From Cheiracanthium punctorium (lineage: Eukaryota > Arthropoda > Arachnida > Araneae > Cheiracanthiidae), in contig JAWZYV010002522.1 of NCBI GenBank assembly GCA_038373885.1, forward strand, positions 558,001-622,000: DNA of 64,000 bases, given 5' to 3'. The notes beneath the pieces are model-generated. The model was not told the origin of the DNA, did not search any database, and worked only from the letters and a program-made list of their open reading frames with translations. Below, piece by piece: positions 48,610 to 59,805 of the stretch (the first letter of the stretch is position 1; each line of letters begins with the position of its first letter). The position numbers were made by a program, and so were the translations under genes.

Positions 48610-48946
48610 AAATAATTATATAGAAATGTTCTTGACGTCTTCTGGCGTCAAGTTAATTTTGCATTTTGTTTGGCATGCCCTTGTGGCGTGTTTTGGTTCT
48701 GTACTAACCTCTTGGCTTGCGTTTCTCGTCATCATTCACGCCTTAGCAGTTGTCAAGTGAACCTGCGTTTTTTCAAGGGGTCTGCTCAACCACCGTAGGA
48801 CTTTATAATTTTAACGTTATGTGTTGATATTAAAATAAAATGTGATTGCCACTATCTTGTTCTTTCTTCATGGCCTGGGTTTCGCCCCAGGTTCACATCC
48901 CATATAAAAAAATATGGGATGTGAACCTGGGGAAAGCTTCCCCATA
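48610..48946 (+). mobile_element. Right LTR of the gypsy-type element, with hairpin
   Basis: Partner of 18671-18992. Includes a perfect 21-bp inverted repeat with a 6-A loop (48885-48932), complete only in this LTR. Confidence 0.75.
48885..48932. repeat. 21-bp perfect hairpin in LTR
   Basis: Left arm CCCCAGGTTCACATCCCATA plus T, loop of six A, right arm fully complementary. It lies in the last 65 bp of the LTR; the left arm is deleted in the other LTR. Confidence 0.93.
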
Positions 48947-49027
48947 GTGATGACGTTGCAAAAGTAGCTTAAAAAGTAGTTTCTAAAATTCGCTACAAAC
49001 TACACTGATTTTTTGTAGTCCACTACA

Positions 49028-49620
49028 CAGAGCCTGTTTATCGGCAGGGCAACCGGGGCACTTGCCCTGGGCCCACCAATTTCAAGGGCCCAAAATTTTT
49101 GTACTTTTCAACACAGATTGTTATTTATTAATTCATAAAAAACTTTGTACAAAATTTGGATTGTCATTATCTTGAGTCGTAAGCGGATTCTCTGACATTT
49201 TACTGTACTGAGAGTCCTCTAAAACCCATGAGCATTCGATCAAAATCCGTGAGCCAGTGTTTGAGCCTCTTTTTGCAAATTTTATTATAAGAAAGTCTGG
49301 TCAGTTTTAAGATACATACTGTAAGTTTTTCGATTCTTTTCATTTATATTTTAAAGGAGTTTAGTATAGAAGTGTACTTATGTAGTATGTGTCTAGATAT
49401 TCATCATTTGTGAAAATAAATTTTATCCATGTATGCAAAAATCATTTAATATTGTTTACTGCAATGTATGCATATATTTAGTATCTAAACTTGATATATA
49501 TTTCTGCAGATAAATATGTGCCCAAAACAACTTAAATGCGGACTATGTAGTTTCTCGTAAGTGCAAAGGCCCAAAAATTTGTATTTGCCCAGGGCCCAAT
49601 ATCGTGATGATCGGGCCCTG
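49028..49620. mobile_element. hAT-type MITE, TSD CCACTACA
   Basis: 593 bp, starts CAGAGCCTG, ends CGGGCCCTG, with complementary GGGCCCAA/TTGCCC blocks inside both ends. Perfect 8-bp duplication CCACTACA at 49020-49027 and 49621-49628. It interrupts a second MITE rich in GTAGCTAC motifs whose right end is CCCAGCCCTG near 49707. Confidence 0.88.
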
Positions 49621-50687
49621 CCACTACATACACTACTTTTTTTAAAAAGTAGCAACTACTGTAGTTTTGCTACTTGTAGCTACTTGTTTACTACTTCCCA
49701 GCCCTGCTCATACACCCATTTTCATTTTGCTCTTAAAAAAAAAAAATTCTCACCTTGTGGCGACTCACCACTGCTGGGTTTTTGGAATCAGTACACCACC
49801 TTTGCAAGTTTCTGTACAGCATAGACCTCTAATTTCACCACAGTAATTCAGTCTTACCTTTTCAGCGGGTTTTCTCCAGATATAAAGTGAATACACATTA
49901 GAACCCCTTTGAGTAGGCTTGCCATAACACACAAACCAAACAAAAACAATTTCAGCAGTCCAACGGAGCAAACTATTTTCGTTTTTCTTTTTCTTTTTTT
50001 TTTTTTTTTTTTTTTTAGGGAAAAAAACTTTTTTTTAAACATTTACTACAGCAATTTCAATTTAAATTATAAACACCATTTTTGTATCACTCTGCTGAAA
50101 ATACAAATTGCTTTTAAATCTTAGATGGGAAGTGGAGTCTGATAACCAAAAATATAAAATGAAAACCTAAGTCAATGAATGATCATAAGCAATAAAAGCT
50201 ACCGATTTTTAATTTATGATTGCTAGGATGAGTTTCACTTATTTAATACATTCTTGAGTTTCAAGAATGTCATGAGGTTAATAATTTTCGGTACCTGTCA
50301 TGTCTGAGTAGATAAGACACTCAAAATGATAGATGGCTAAGTATGAAGACCCAGTGTTATGGCCTATTGCATGACTGTTGATCTGGAGTTTTGTTTGGTT
50401 TTCTCTAGGCGTTAAGTGAATACATTCTTGGCAGATAGCTCTTGCATAGCTTTGCCATAACACAATACAACATTAAATCCCTTATTGAATTTTGTGGGTC
50501 TTTTTACAACAAAATTAGCCAATAAGAACGAAAGTTTAAAACAGATGGAAATGCAGATTTTCAACTGTGCTTAAGCTGATTAAAAGGTGGTCCCAGTGAA
50601 AAGTTATACCCAACAAGTCCATCCAGCAACTTTCTGTTTTAGAGGGGGGGGGGATTAAACTACTATGTGCTATGATGCATTATTATA

Positions 50688-52144
50688 CTAGGCGTGTGCT
50701 GGATCTTTAAAAAGTTAGATCCGTGGATACAGATCTCAAAAAGGATCATTTGTCATCATTTTGTTTGGATGTTATTTTGCAGAATACATCATCTTAATGA
50801 TTATTTCATGCTCAATATGTAAAGTATTCTGAAGTAATAACTTTCAGATAATGTGCGGTGCATGGTTTAAATAAATATTTTAGTAATCAAAATTTCATTT
50901 TTAAAAATCTAACTGGATTTTATGTGCATTAATTTATCGAATCGCTACTACCAAACCAAGCAATTTTTCATTTTGGTACATAATTATGACTGTCAGGCAC
51001 CTGAAAATTTTTAGAATGGCTCTTCTCAAACCGTATTAAACACTGTAATAAGTGATAAAGCATGGCCAGTTAAGAAATTTGTTGAAAATTTTTTGTGTCA
51101 AAGCATCAAGGTGTTCTTGTAATATAACATTAAAAATTTGGAGTAACTCCACTCAACTTTCTTTTAAAAAACCTTTTATAAAATGTATGTTTTTAAAATA
51201 TGAGGAAAAAAATACCTTCCTACACACAAACCTGTGAAATGTTCGTCCAGAACATTTCCCTAATCATAAATTACATCCATATTACAGATTAGCTATGTAC
51301 CATTTTTTCTTTAACATGTGACAGTGATTAGTGCGCTAGCAACTAATGCTCCATGGAAAACTGAAAATTGAGTTGGATGTGCAAGAATAATGTGCTTGAA
51401 ATCTTACCATGAGTCAGTTGTTGGGACAAGTGCTTTAAGTTATGGTTGCCAAAGCACTCTCCAACCTTTATATCTGTGCTCTATGCTAAATTTTTCAAAG
51501 TTTCATTATCGAATTTTTTTCATGATTAAAATACTTTTCTTACATGGTATATGTGCGAAAATTAAATATCATTAATAATTATGTGTAAATGCCATTGGTA
51601 TATCTATGAAGGGGGCAAAGCCCACCCTAAAAAGATTTTACCTCCTTTTATAAAAATCACATTTTCTATGCATCAAAATTAAGAGAGGGAACCTTTTAGT
51701 GATTAGTGAGGGGTTGGGATTAAAAAAAAAAAAAAAAATGTGCACATATAAATATTTAAAAAGCTTACTAAGTAATGTCAATAGTAAATGCTTGCTAACA
51801 GCTTTAAATTACTAATACTAATTACTTGTTTAGCAAAAGAAGGATACTTGTGCTAAACAAGAATCGACTATAAATAATAGTATGCAGTATTAAGTTTTAA
51901 ACAATAAAAGTTATGTTTAATTATAAAAAATTAATTAATAACAAATTATTTTTTTCATTTCTTTAACTTGTCCTGAAAAGCTATTAAAAGGATCCGTGGA
52001 AGATCCACTGGAAAAAGGCAGATCTGGATAATTTTTTTTTTTGCTCTGGCGGATCCACATAATTCTTTTTGGCTCTGACAGATCCTGATCTGGATCTTTT
52101 TTATCTTCAAATATCCATGGATACGTATATCCGGCACACCTCTA
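50688..52144. mobile_element. Candidate hAT-type element, TAGGCGTGTGCTGGAT ends
   Basis: Left end TAGGCGTGTGCTGGATC and complement of the right end TAGAGGTGTGCCGGATA match at 13 of 16 positions. Both ends are rich in GGATC/GATCC motifs. The flanks show no clean 8-bp duplication and the interior has no coding sequence, so the pairing is tentative. Confidence 0.4.
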
Positions 52145-52444
52145 ATCATTACCCATCTAAATTAATGTTAGCATTTGTGGTACAGTCAACTTTTAATTAA
52201 ATTAATTCTTAAAGTTATTGTGTTTGCATAATATTGAATTAGCAGAATTACGTAAAATGTATCATTAATGTTTGATAATTATTCTAATCAATATTGATGC
52301 CTTCCCCCAAGTGCAACTCTGTGGTATTAGTATACTGAATTTTTCATTTCGTATGCTCTGTTTTACACTTTTATCATTTGATAATATGTCTTTCGTGTTT
52401 AATAATTGCAAATATTTAATTAGTTTTTTTTTTTTTTTTAACAG

Positions 52445-52723
52445 ACTTGTATGCTTCATCCCTACATTAGACTTCATGAATATTTAGGCTTAGATATACG
52501 ACCATTTGCAATATACTGGCGTACAACACGATTTAATCGATTTATGAATAGAATGAGCTACTGCTATCCTTCATTTATTAAAGCATGGTTCAATGTTGGA
52601 GCATTTGTCACTCTCCTTATGTATATTCCGTGTTTTTTCGTGTTTGTCCGAACAGTTATTGACATTCTTCAATATATCATCCATCAACAGGATTATAAAA
52701 CTGACATGTTGATTGTCCCTATA
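52445..52723 (+). CDS. MBTPS2: Site-2 protease, exon 2
   Basis: Preceded by a T14 run and AACAG, followed by GTAAGTGAG; 279 bp, 93 codons, phase 0 at both ends. GLDIRPFAIYWRTTRFNR matches the conserved S2P block GLxIxPFxIxWxTxxFNR, followed by WFNVGAFVTLL and a hydrophobic segment (MYIPCFFVFVRTVIDIL), the second membrane span of the family. S2P is a Golgi intramembrane zinc metalloprotease (peptidase M50) that releases transcription factors such as SREBP and ATF6 after site-1 cleavage. The Ser-rich linker of vertebrate proteins is absent, as in insects. Confidence 0.93.
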
Positions 52724-53009
52724 GTAAGTGAGATATTTTTCTTTTCCTTTTGTAATATCCTATTCTCTTTGAATTTTTAACTTGAGGAAAGCTTACTGGT
52801 AGCGTTTGGTACCAGTAACCATTACCTGTAAAAACCTCATTTTCCTTGGAAAATGTAACAGCCTAGTGGTACTGTTTGGTACCAGCAATTTCTGAATAAC
52901 ATTATTCAAAATTTTAGCAAAATAGTAATTTTTATGCTACCCCAAGACAAGAAATGAACAAGGAAAGTGAAATTTGAGAAAAAAAATGGTTAATGGGAGA
53001 AATTTGTCT

Positions 53010-54625
53010 GTTTATGGGAGACATCCAAATATATATTAATGGGACATCCAAAAATATATTAATTACCATTAAAGACATTTAATTTTTTAAGAATTTCTAG
53101 TTTTACATAGTGGAGGTAGAACTGCCAAAGAATGCACCCCCGTTCATTCTTTACCACAAGGGCATAGCCTAGTCCCCCCCCCCCCCATGAGAAATTTTTT
53201 GCCATACAAAATGTATATTCTTCACTACATTATCACACACCCGTATACATATATATGAGTTGTAATAGTCGTAACCCCCCCCCTCCCATGAAAAATTTCT
53301 GGCTCCGCCCCTGCTTTACCATGATTGGTCCATGAAGGATTTTGTAACTATTTGTGTTAGTTTCATTGCAGATACTTTATCCAAGCTAACATAATCATAA
53401 AAGGTACAAAACTATTTTCAAATTTAAATTTATTAGCCACTACATGTATTTCTTACATTTTAAATTTCACGTTTCCTTTTAAAAAATATTCATCTACAAA
53501 AATACTGTTTTGGTAAGCTTGCAAAATAAAAATAATATTCGTCTCATTAATCAGCTATCCAAACAGGTATTAATCTTTATCTAAATACATATAATTTGTG
53601 GAGAAGGGTAGTTTTTACTTAGCACATTTAAAAACTCCAAAGAATGCACCCTGTTCATTCGTTATCATTATCTATGAACCAATTTATTTAACACCTTTTT
53701 AAAACTTATTTTCATAGCAGGAACTCCAACTAAGCTTACAGAATCATAAAATATACAAATTAATTTTAAAATTTAAATTTATGAGCCATTACGTGTATTT
53801 TATACATTTTTAAATCTCTTTTCCTTTTAAAAGATGATATTTATTTCAAACGATATGATAGCAGTAAGCTTGCAAATTAAAAATCAAATTTCTCCTATTA
53901 ATCAACCATCAAAAAACATATTAATGTCCATCTAAAGATATTTCATTTGCAAAGAAGGTTGATTTTTACTTATTGCAGGTAAAAACGCCAAAGAATGCAC
54001 CCCCATTCATTGTTTAGCATTGTTCATCTACCAGTTATTTTATAACTGATTTTGTTACTTATTTTGATAGCTGACACTCTAACTAAACTAATGTAATCAT
54101 AAAATGTACAAATTTATTTTTACTTTAAAATTTAAAAGCCCTTACATGTGTTTTATAAATTAAATCCTGTTTCTATTCAGAACATGATTTTTATTTGAAA
54201 CAATACGATAGCAATAAGCATGCAAATTAAAAATCTAATTTCTCACATTAATCACACGTGGGAAAACATTTTAATTTCTATCTAAAGATATTTAATTTGT
54301 AAAGAAGGGCTAGTTTTACTTAGCACAAGTAGAAACGCTAAAGAATGCATCTCTTACATTCTTTAGCGTTGTTCGGCAACAAATCAGTTTAAAACTCTTT
54401 TTTAAACTTCTTTTCATAGTTCACAGTATAACTAAGCTAATTTAATCATAAAATGTTCAAATTTATTCTAAAATTTAAATTTATCTGCCATTTACATGGT
54501 CTTTATTGATTTTTAATTATGTTTTCTTTCAAAAAATATTTATTTCAAACAATATGATAGCAGTGAAGCATACTAATCAAAAATCATATTTCTCTCATTA
54601 TTCGGGTTTAGAAAACATATTACAG
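53010..54625 (+). repeat. Degenerate satellite-like array, ~350-bp unit, four or more units
   Basis: The anchor AAAGAATGCAYC recurs at 53127, 53639, 53990 and 54341; the last two intervals are 351 bp, and the first shrinks to about 347 bp after removal of a MITE with its duplication. Each unit has a CATAAAATNTACAAATT block, a TTTAAAATTTAAAT block, a GATAGCAGTAAGC block and a CATTAATCA block. Units differ by many substitutions. Confidence 0.88.
53157..53313. mobile_element. hAT-type foldback MITE, TSD CTTTACCA
   Basis: 157 bp, ends CAAGGGCATAGCCTAG and CTGGCTCCGCCCCTG, perfect duplication CTTTACCA at 53149-53156 and 53314-53321. Same family as 17853 and 38521; inserted in the first visible unit of the ~350-bp array. 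Confidence 0.9.
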
Positions 54626-55044
54626 GGTCCATACACTCCTTAATTTTGCATTTACAGTAACAATCGCAATTAATGAAGTGCACAGCCTCTGCAACCTTCC
54701 GGATATCGGTGACCATGACCTGGTGATAGAAGAATTTATATTTCTTTAAATAATTTAGAGTTTGTTATTTACAGAAAACTGTGTAATAACAGAATAAAAA
54801 TGGTGTGAATTTTAATTTTTGTCTTTCATTTTAAGATTTTTTTGGGACATGCCTTGAAAAAACTAAATTTTTCCATATTCAGTTTTGATTAAAATTTTTG
54901 TTAAAACATATTTGTAATGCTCAATGATAGTTTTGTACAGTCTCCTGACAACCTAAGATTGCATTGGTAGGCCAGAAAAAAGTGGACTCCTTAAAAACAT
55001 TTTTGGGGTCCTTAAATTTCTTTTTGAAAAATGAGTATGAACTC
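54624..55044. mobile_element. Candidate hAT-type MITE, CAGGGTCCATAC ends
   Basis: CAGGGTCCATACACTCCTTAA on the left and a complementary-type GAGTATGAACTCTG on the right. No matching 8-bp flanks, so only tentative. Confidence 0.35.
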
Positions 55045-55519
55045 TGTCTAGGGGGCCTAAACATGACATCGACCCACAAGGTTGTGATGCAACATATGCA
55101 AGGGGATTGGGTTTCTATTTTTATGCTGTATAATACTTCCCATATCTAATGTATCTTTATAATGATTTAAAAATCAGTGATCTTTATAGAACATTTCAAA
55201 AATACACATAGAGACATGAGATCTGCGCAGGCCTGAAAATTGAGTCCCGTCCTGGACCGAGCTCGCAGATTCTTAATCTTGAAGATTCGTCCCAAGCCCG
55301 TAACACATTTGAAACATACATACGATCCAGCCAGTACGGGCCCAAAACTCCAAAATAAAAATTCAAAAATTCCAGAAATAAAAAAATATATAAAAACGAC
55401 ACAATAGATTGATAAATAAATATTTTTCAGTCATTTTATATTAAACAAAGTTATTAATGTTAACTACTACATTAAATTAATACTAATATTCAAAATAATG
55501 ATAATGTAAATGATAAAAT

Positions 55520-56380
55520 AGTCATTTAGTGCATGTATTCAAATAACGCACCAGGAGTCTCTTAATGTTTTTAAAACACCTTGGGTTCTTAAATTTCCTG
55601 ATTAGCAAAAGCTCTTTTTTTTCTGATCCAGACAAGTTAGTGCATAGCCATAGCATTACTTGACTTTTTGTCATTTTACCTCCAACACATTTCGTTCCTT
55701 TAAATTTCAACTGTTTGTCTGGTGTCAATTGATAAAACAATCCAGTTTAATCACCATTAAAGATATTGTCGGGCGAATTATTTGTGCTAATTTTCGGTCA
55801 TTCTGAATTCAACCATTTTGTTGTAGCCTCTTTATTAACAGAGTTTACTTCTCCGCAAACTGTTCCAACTGTAATATTATGCCTCTTCTTCCATCAGCCC
55901 TATGGTGAATACGTGTTAGAACCCCTTAGAAAGTCCTCTTACCAAGGCACTCCCATCCTTGACCAAGGCACTCCCATCCTCGCCCTAGTGCAGCATTGCT
56001 ATAATCACATGAACGAACAAACAATCAGCCCTCCAAACATACAAATACTTGATTTTTGTCAAATAACTTGGCTAATATTCAGCTTTAGTGTTTAATGTAG
56101 GCCCATTTAGAGAAACTCCCAAAGATCTCTGAAGTGATCAGTGAACCATTGGAGTAATGCTTGATCAACATCATCTCTAACAGACAAGTGAATATTTTTA
56201 GCATCGTTCTTGTTCTTTTTGAAAGCACTTAAAATTTTCTCCTTATTTTTCCAAATGTGATTCATTGTTGATTTACTCAATTCATATTTTTGACACACAT
56301 CTGTTTGGAAGAGCATGTTCAATATTCTTTATAATGCTTATTTTGTCTTCTAAAGAAAAAACTTTCAACAACATTTTTCA
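55520..56380 (-). pseudogene. Tigger/pogo transposase relic
   Basis: On the complement, an N-terminal HTH (CQKYELSKSTMNHIWKNKEK, then DVDQALLQWF, the CENP-B-type start) at about 56110-56320, and the first part of the DDE domain, GLFYQLTPDKQLKFKGTKC, GGKMTKSQVM, RKFKNPRCFKN (55522-55750). The stretch between is broken by stops. This is a different Tigger lineage from that at 31477 (GLFY-LPDK rather than LWFDMPEAT). C-terminal half missing; element ends not found. Confidence 0.85.
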
Positions 56381-57062
56381 TCTGCAGTAATCGCTAAACA
56401 AACTGTTTAAGTTAATGTCTGAAGCTCTGTTTAAACAATGTTCACAAAATCACAATTCGTACCTTGGCAATTAACTCCTAAAGTGCCACGTTGGGGGAAA
56501 ATGCATTTAGTTGGCTAAAGGTGTAGATGCTAATCAAGCAATAGTGCATAGTGGTATAGTGTGATATTGTACTGGAAATGAGAAACTGAATCGTTCAAGC
56601 TCAAGAAAGAAACTCCTATTTTCGTTCAACATGTAAAGTACCCTTCTTCTGTTAGTCAATGATTTAAAATTAGTATTAGTTCTCTATAACTGAAGTCATG
56701 GTTCACTAAAATTGAAAAATGCTATGCACATTTCTAATGTATGTAAATCAGATAATGACTTGTGTTAACTATATAACCAAAAGTTGACTTCCAGAATTGA
56801 CTGTGTATGTTTATGTAATGTAGTGGGACATATGACAAAGGAAGGGGAGAGTGTATGGCAAAATGTGACACTCTGCAACAAAGAGGAGGAGGGGAGGTCA
56901 AAAGTATTGAAAAAATGTATGACATCATTTATGGGTGGCCCTAATGCTTAGTAAACCAAAACAAAATATATATTATGTAATATGAACATTTTAGAAACCT
57001 CAATTATGACCACTCTAACTATAAAATAATTTACCTGCAATATTTCTGTAATCATTTATATC

Positions 57063-57420
57063 GGGCCCGTTCGAGAATTCACCGGTTGGTTATGCACCGG
57101 TGCTACAGGTCGCGGTCATTCTTCGGTTAAGTGACGTCACTGTTGTCAACCGGTTTCGGTCATCCTCACCACATCCAATTCTAAGCCAAGAAAATAAAAA
57201 TAAACATTGGCAACACTACGCTAATAACCGGAATAACCCACCTCGCTAGCAGGGTCATTCTGGTTGCGCTCTGGTCACGCTGAGCAGACAACCGCTACAT
57301 GACCAAAACGTTTTCGAACGCAGTTAATTCCGGAGCTCCGCCCAACACTCTGCCTTTTCGGACGCTCTGGTCGTGCACCGGTGTTACCGGTGCTCAACCG
57401 ATGAATTCTTGAATGCGCCC
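57063..57420. mobile_element. MITE with GGGCCCGTTCGAGAATTC ends, 3-bp ATC flanks
   Basis: 358 bp; ends GGGCCCGTTCGAGAATTCAC and, complement, GGGCGCATTCAAGAATTCAT, continuing into CGGTTG. ATC precedes (57060-57062) and follows (57421-57423). A 3-bp duplication suits PIF/Harbinger-like elements, though their usual target is TWA; the class is open. Confidence 0.7.
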
Positions 57421-57753
57421 ATCATTAATAAAGTTCTTTACGTAAGCTTTTTCAGGCAACAGTTTCACACTAGTGTGGCTACTAATTCTACTAGTTTTAT
57501 ATCTTAACAATAATAGGCACCCTAAATTAATAATGGTAAAAAATATCCCTGACTGATAAAAATTTTCAGAAAATTATTTCCTGCCTTTGTTAAAAGTATC
57601 AAAATTTCAGTTGAAAATTCTGGTATTAGTCCAGTACAAGTAGCATTTCGGATAAAATACCTCATATGCAATACTTACATATGTAATACTTAATACTTAC
57701 ATATTACATATGCAATTACTTACTTTAAATGATGTCTATTTTTTATTCTGTAG

Positions 57754-57857
57754 ATTCCTGGTATTAACTTTCCTTCATCCAAATTATTATCATATTTTAT
57801 GGTAGTCTTGGTGTGCTCTGTTACGCATGAGTTTGGACATGCCCTTGCAGCTAGCAG
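57754..57857 (+). CDS. MBTPS2: Site-2 protease, exon 3 (zinc-binding HEFGH)
   Basis: 104 bp between TTTTATTCTGTAG and GTAACT, in phase 0 with exon 2. IPGINFPSSKLLSYF matches the PGIN motif that opens the protease domain, and VCSVTHEFGHALAASR contains HExxH with the two zinc ligands and the catalytic Glu (about residues 141-145 of the predicted protein). The exon ends two bases into a codon. The third zinc ligand, the remaining membrane segments and the stop lie on exons I do not find before 64000. Confidence 0.93.
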
Positions 57858-58389
57858 GTAACTTTATTTTAAAGACAAATCACAAAATATTTTTAATTAT
57901 TCTTTTCTGTAATCTCCCCCACTCCACTGCAATTTTTTTTCTTGGGGGGGGGGGGGACTTCTTTTTAATTTACCCTTTTATGTCGTGTGTTTATAAGAAC
58001 TCAACCAAAGATGTACTTACTGTGGAGTTATTTGAAGTATGAGTTATTGATAAGTGTGAAGTTAAGTTTATTGAACAAAAGTGAAGTAAAAGAAAAATTA
58101 TCTACTGCATAGCTGTGCTAACATGTTTAAATTTTCTTTTTTATAGTGTGTAATTTTTTTTTTCAACGGGCGGGCACTTGCCGATTAGATATTGTCCACT
58201 ACAACTGCCAGAATGTATATTGGCCATTTTATTATGGGGGCACCCAGTGGGCAGCCAGCATTACCTCCTATGAAGGGATGTACAAGTTAACACTTTGCCA
58301 TCTACATATCTCATAAAAATTTCTTCGTTTGGTGCCGGTTTTAGGTGGCCTCAAAGGTTTTCGTGCAATAGACTAGTTTCTGATCGTCA

Positions 58390-58690
58390 GTCATGGACTT
58401 ACAAGGAGAGGCTCAGACATTGGGATCACCGATTTTAATGAAATGTTTATGGGTTATAGGGGACCCATAGCAAAGTAAAATGCCAATGAATTAGCCGCCA
58501 ACTCTCCCTTATTTTCAAGAAAATTACATTTAAACATTTAATGCACTTTTATATACCAATTATTTGGGAAAACTGTGGTTCCGCATTCAGCCAGAGATCA
58601 AGAGGTCTCTGGTTCGTATCCGATTGAAACTGCTCTGCTTTTGACATGATTTATTGAATAAACACTATTCTATGAAATAAAATTGAATAA
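58390..58690 (+). repeat. tRNA-derived SINE, plus-strand copy
   Basis: Contains a B box GGTTCGTATCC at 58611-58621 within a tRNA-like AGATCAAGAGGTCTCT arm, followed by GATTGAA. The whole block is complementary to 60190-61215 apart from the MITE inserted there. Upstream body: GGCTCAGACATTGGGATCAC at about 58411. Confidence 0.6.
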
Positions 58691-58808
58691 CTGCAAATGA
58701 AAGCGACGGAAATGAGAAATATTATTTATCAATCACATTTTGAAAAGTTATTCGGTACTTTTCTGATGTGACAAAGTGGTGTACATTTAAGTGGGATTAC
58801 TTCTAGGT

Positions 58809-59564
58809 ATGCTTGCCAGACGTCCCGGTTTGCAGACAAAATCCCAGTGTCCCGGCCGGTTTTTTTTTTTTTTTTTTTTTTTTTTTTCACGTCCCGGTAA
58901 AAATTAAATTTGTTAATAGATGACCAAAAAAGACTAAAAATAATTAACTGTGATGGTTTTTTAAGGATAATTACTTTGTCATTTGTTTCACTATACTGTG
59001 TAAAAAGTGAGAACTATCGAAGAGTGGTGGTGTGCTAATAAGTATTGATCAAATTTTTATTCCTCATTCAAATGTTTCTTTTTACTTAAGCAACTTATAA
59101 ATATTAACATGTAAGAAATAAAATGTTTAAATTTGTATGTTTGTGCCATTTATTAATACCCCTGGTGCAGGTTCTTAGTCAGTAACCATTTATTCATAGC
59201 ATTGAGAATAAACTATCCTCTAAAACACTCAAAAAACCCGCTAAAAGTGTGTACCCTTGAACACAAAATGTAAATGTAGTGTTATAGCCAGGAATCTGGA
59301 CTGAGGGGAGGAGATTTCCCTCCGTGGTGAACTTTCTAAGGGATCCTAACCCATATTTACGTGAAGTTTCATAGAAAACCACGGAAAACAGCGAACAGTT
59401 AGGTCGGCGGACTCGACCTGGTTTTGAACCAGGCATCTTCTGTCTCCCAGGTGAGAGCGCAAATGCGCTCAACCACAGGTCGGACAAATCTACCCTTGAA
59501 TACCCGTGACACTGGAAGCATTCCGGTGTCCTGGTTGAATATTTCAGAAATCTGGCAAGCCTAC
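58809..59564. mobile_element. hAT-type MITE, copy 1, carrying a tRNA-like head
   Basis: 756 bp, starts ATGCTTGCCAGACGTCCCGG, ends CTGGCAAGCCTAC; flanks TTCTAGGT and TTCTAGGG agree at 7 of 8. A T27 run lies near 58860. The right half contains a SINE-like sequence on the complement. Copy 2 is at 60406. Confidence 0.85.
59412..59485 (-). repeat. tRNA-like SINE head inside the MITE
   Basis: On the complement: A-box-like TGGTTGAGCGC (59465-59475), a perfect D-arm-like hairpin GAGCGCATTTGCGCTC, and B box GGTTCAAAACC (59420-59430) in a perfect CCTGG-TTCAAAA-CCAGG T arm. Not called a tRNA gene: the anticodon stem is poor and the sequence is embedded in a repeat. Confidence 0.6.
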
Positions 59565-59595
59565 TTCTAGGGAACAAGATGAATTACTTTCATTG

Positions 59596-59805
59596 TCATA
59601 AATTTCTGGATTTGTTAGACCTTTCCAAAAACTTCTCGTTCTCTACATATGGTTTCAAAATTTCGTCAAGGAATGAAGCATAGTGGTTACTTGTTGAAAG
59701 TGTCCTGGACTTTGTACAAGTTACATTCACATTGGAATATTCTTTTATTAAATTCTCTATAGTTTTTTCAACTCGGAAGCCAAAAGCTCCTGGTATTTTA
59801 TTATT
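59596..59805 (-). pseudogene. Transposase-like fragment of unknown family
   Basis: On the complement an open frame of about 65 codons reads VNVTCTKSRTLSTS, then HYASFLDEILKPYVENEKFL, ending at a TGA (59596-59598). The pattern (KSRTLST, then FLxxxLKPYVxxxKFL) recalls the stretch ahead of the second catalytic Asp in some animal DDE transposases. I cannot name the family. Confidence 0.35.

Larger units (their letters stand above)
18671..48946 (+). mobile_element. Gypsy-type LTR retrotransposon, internally deleted, hosting a copia element
   Basis: Two matching LTRs enclose a leader (18993-19174 and 45584-46137), a broken gag (46138-47018), an integrase C-terminal remnant (47019-47265) and a 3' noncoding stretch. 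Protease, reverse transcriptase and RNase H are absent, so this copy cannot replicate on its own. The copia element lies in the leader, between LTR and gag. The CX2CX4HX4C gag motif plus the terminal YNLRPR motif point to a gypsy-type family. Confidence 0.72.
3323..52444 (+). other. S2P intron 1 (about 49 kb, built of nested transposons)
   Basis: The donor is AAA|GTAAGT at 3323; the acceptor is a T-rich run followed by AACAG ending at 52444. Most of the intron can be assigned to mobile elements, listed separately. Apart from the exons at its two ends I see no host coding sequence inside it. Confidence 0.72.
52724..57753 (+). other. S2P intron 2 (5.0 kb)
   Basis: Donor GTAAGT at 52724, acceptor TTTTATTCTGTAG ending 57753. 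Holds a tandem repeat, MITEs and a pogo relic, listed separately. Confidence 0.9.

Noticed and set aside
52451..52780. Single-exon membrane protein of 109 residues
   Set aside because: It is S2P exon 2 read on past its donor at 52724; the last residues are intron.
59412..59485. Possible tRNA gene on the minus strand
   Set aside because: T arm and boxes are good, but the anticodon stem is poor and the sequence repeats with its MITE at 60997.
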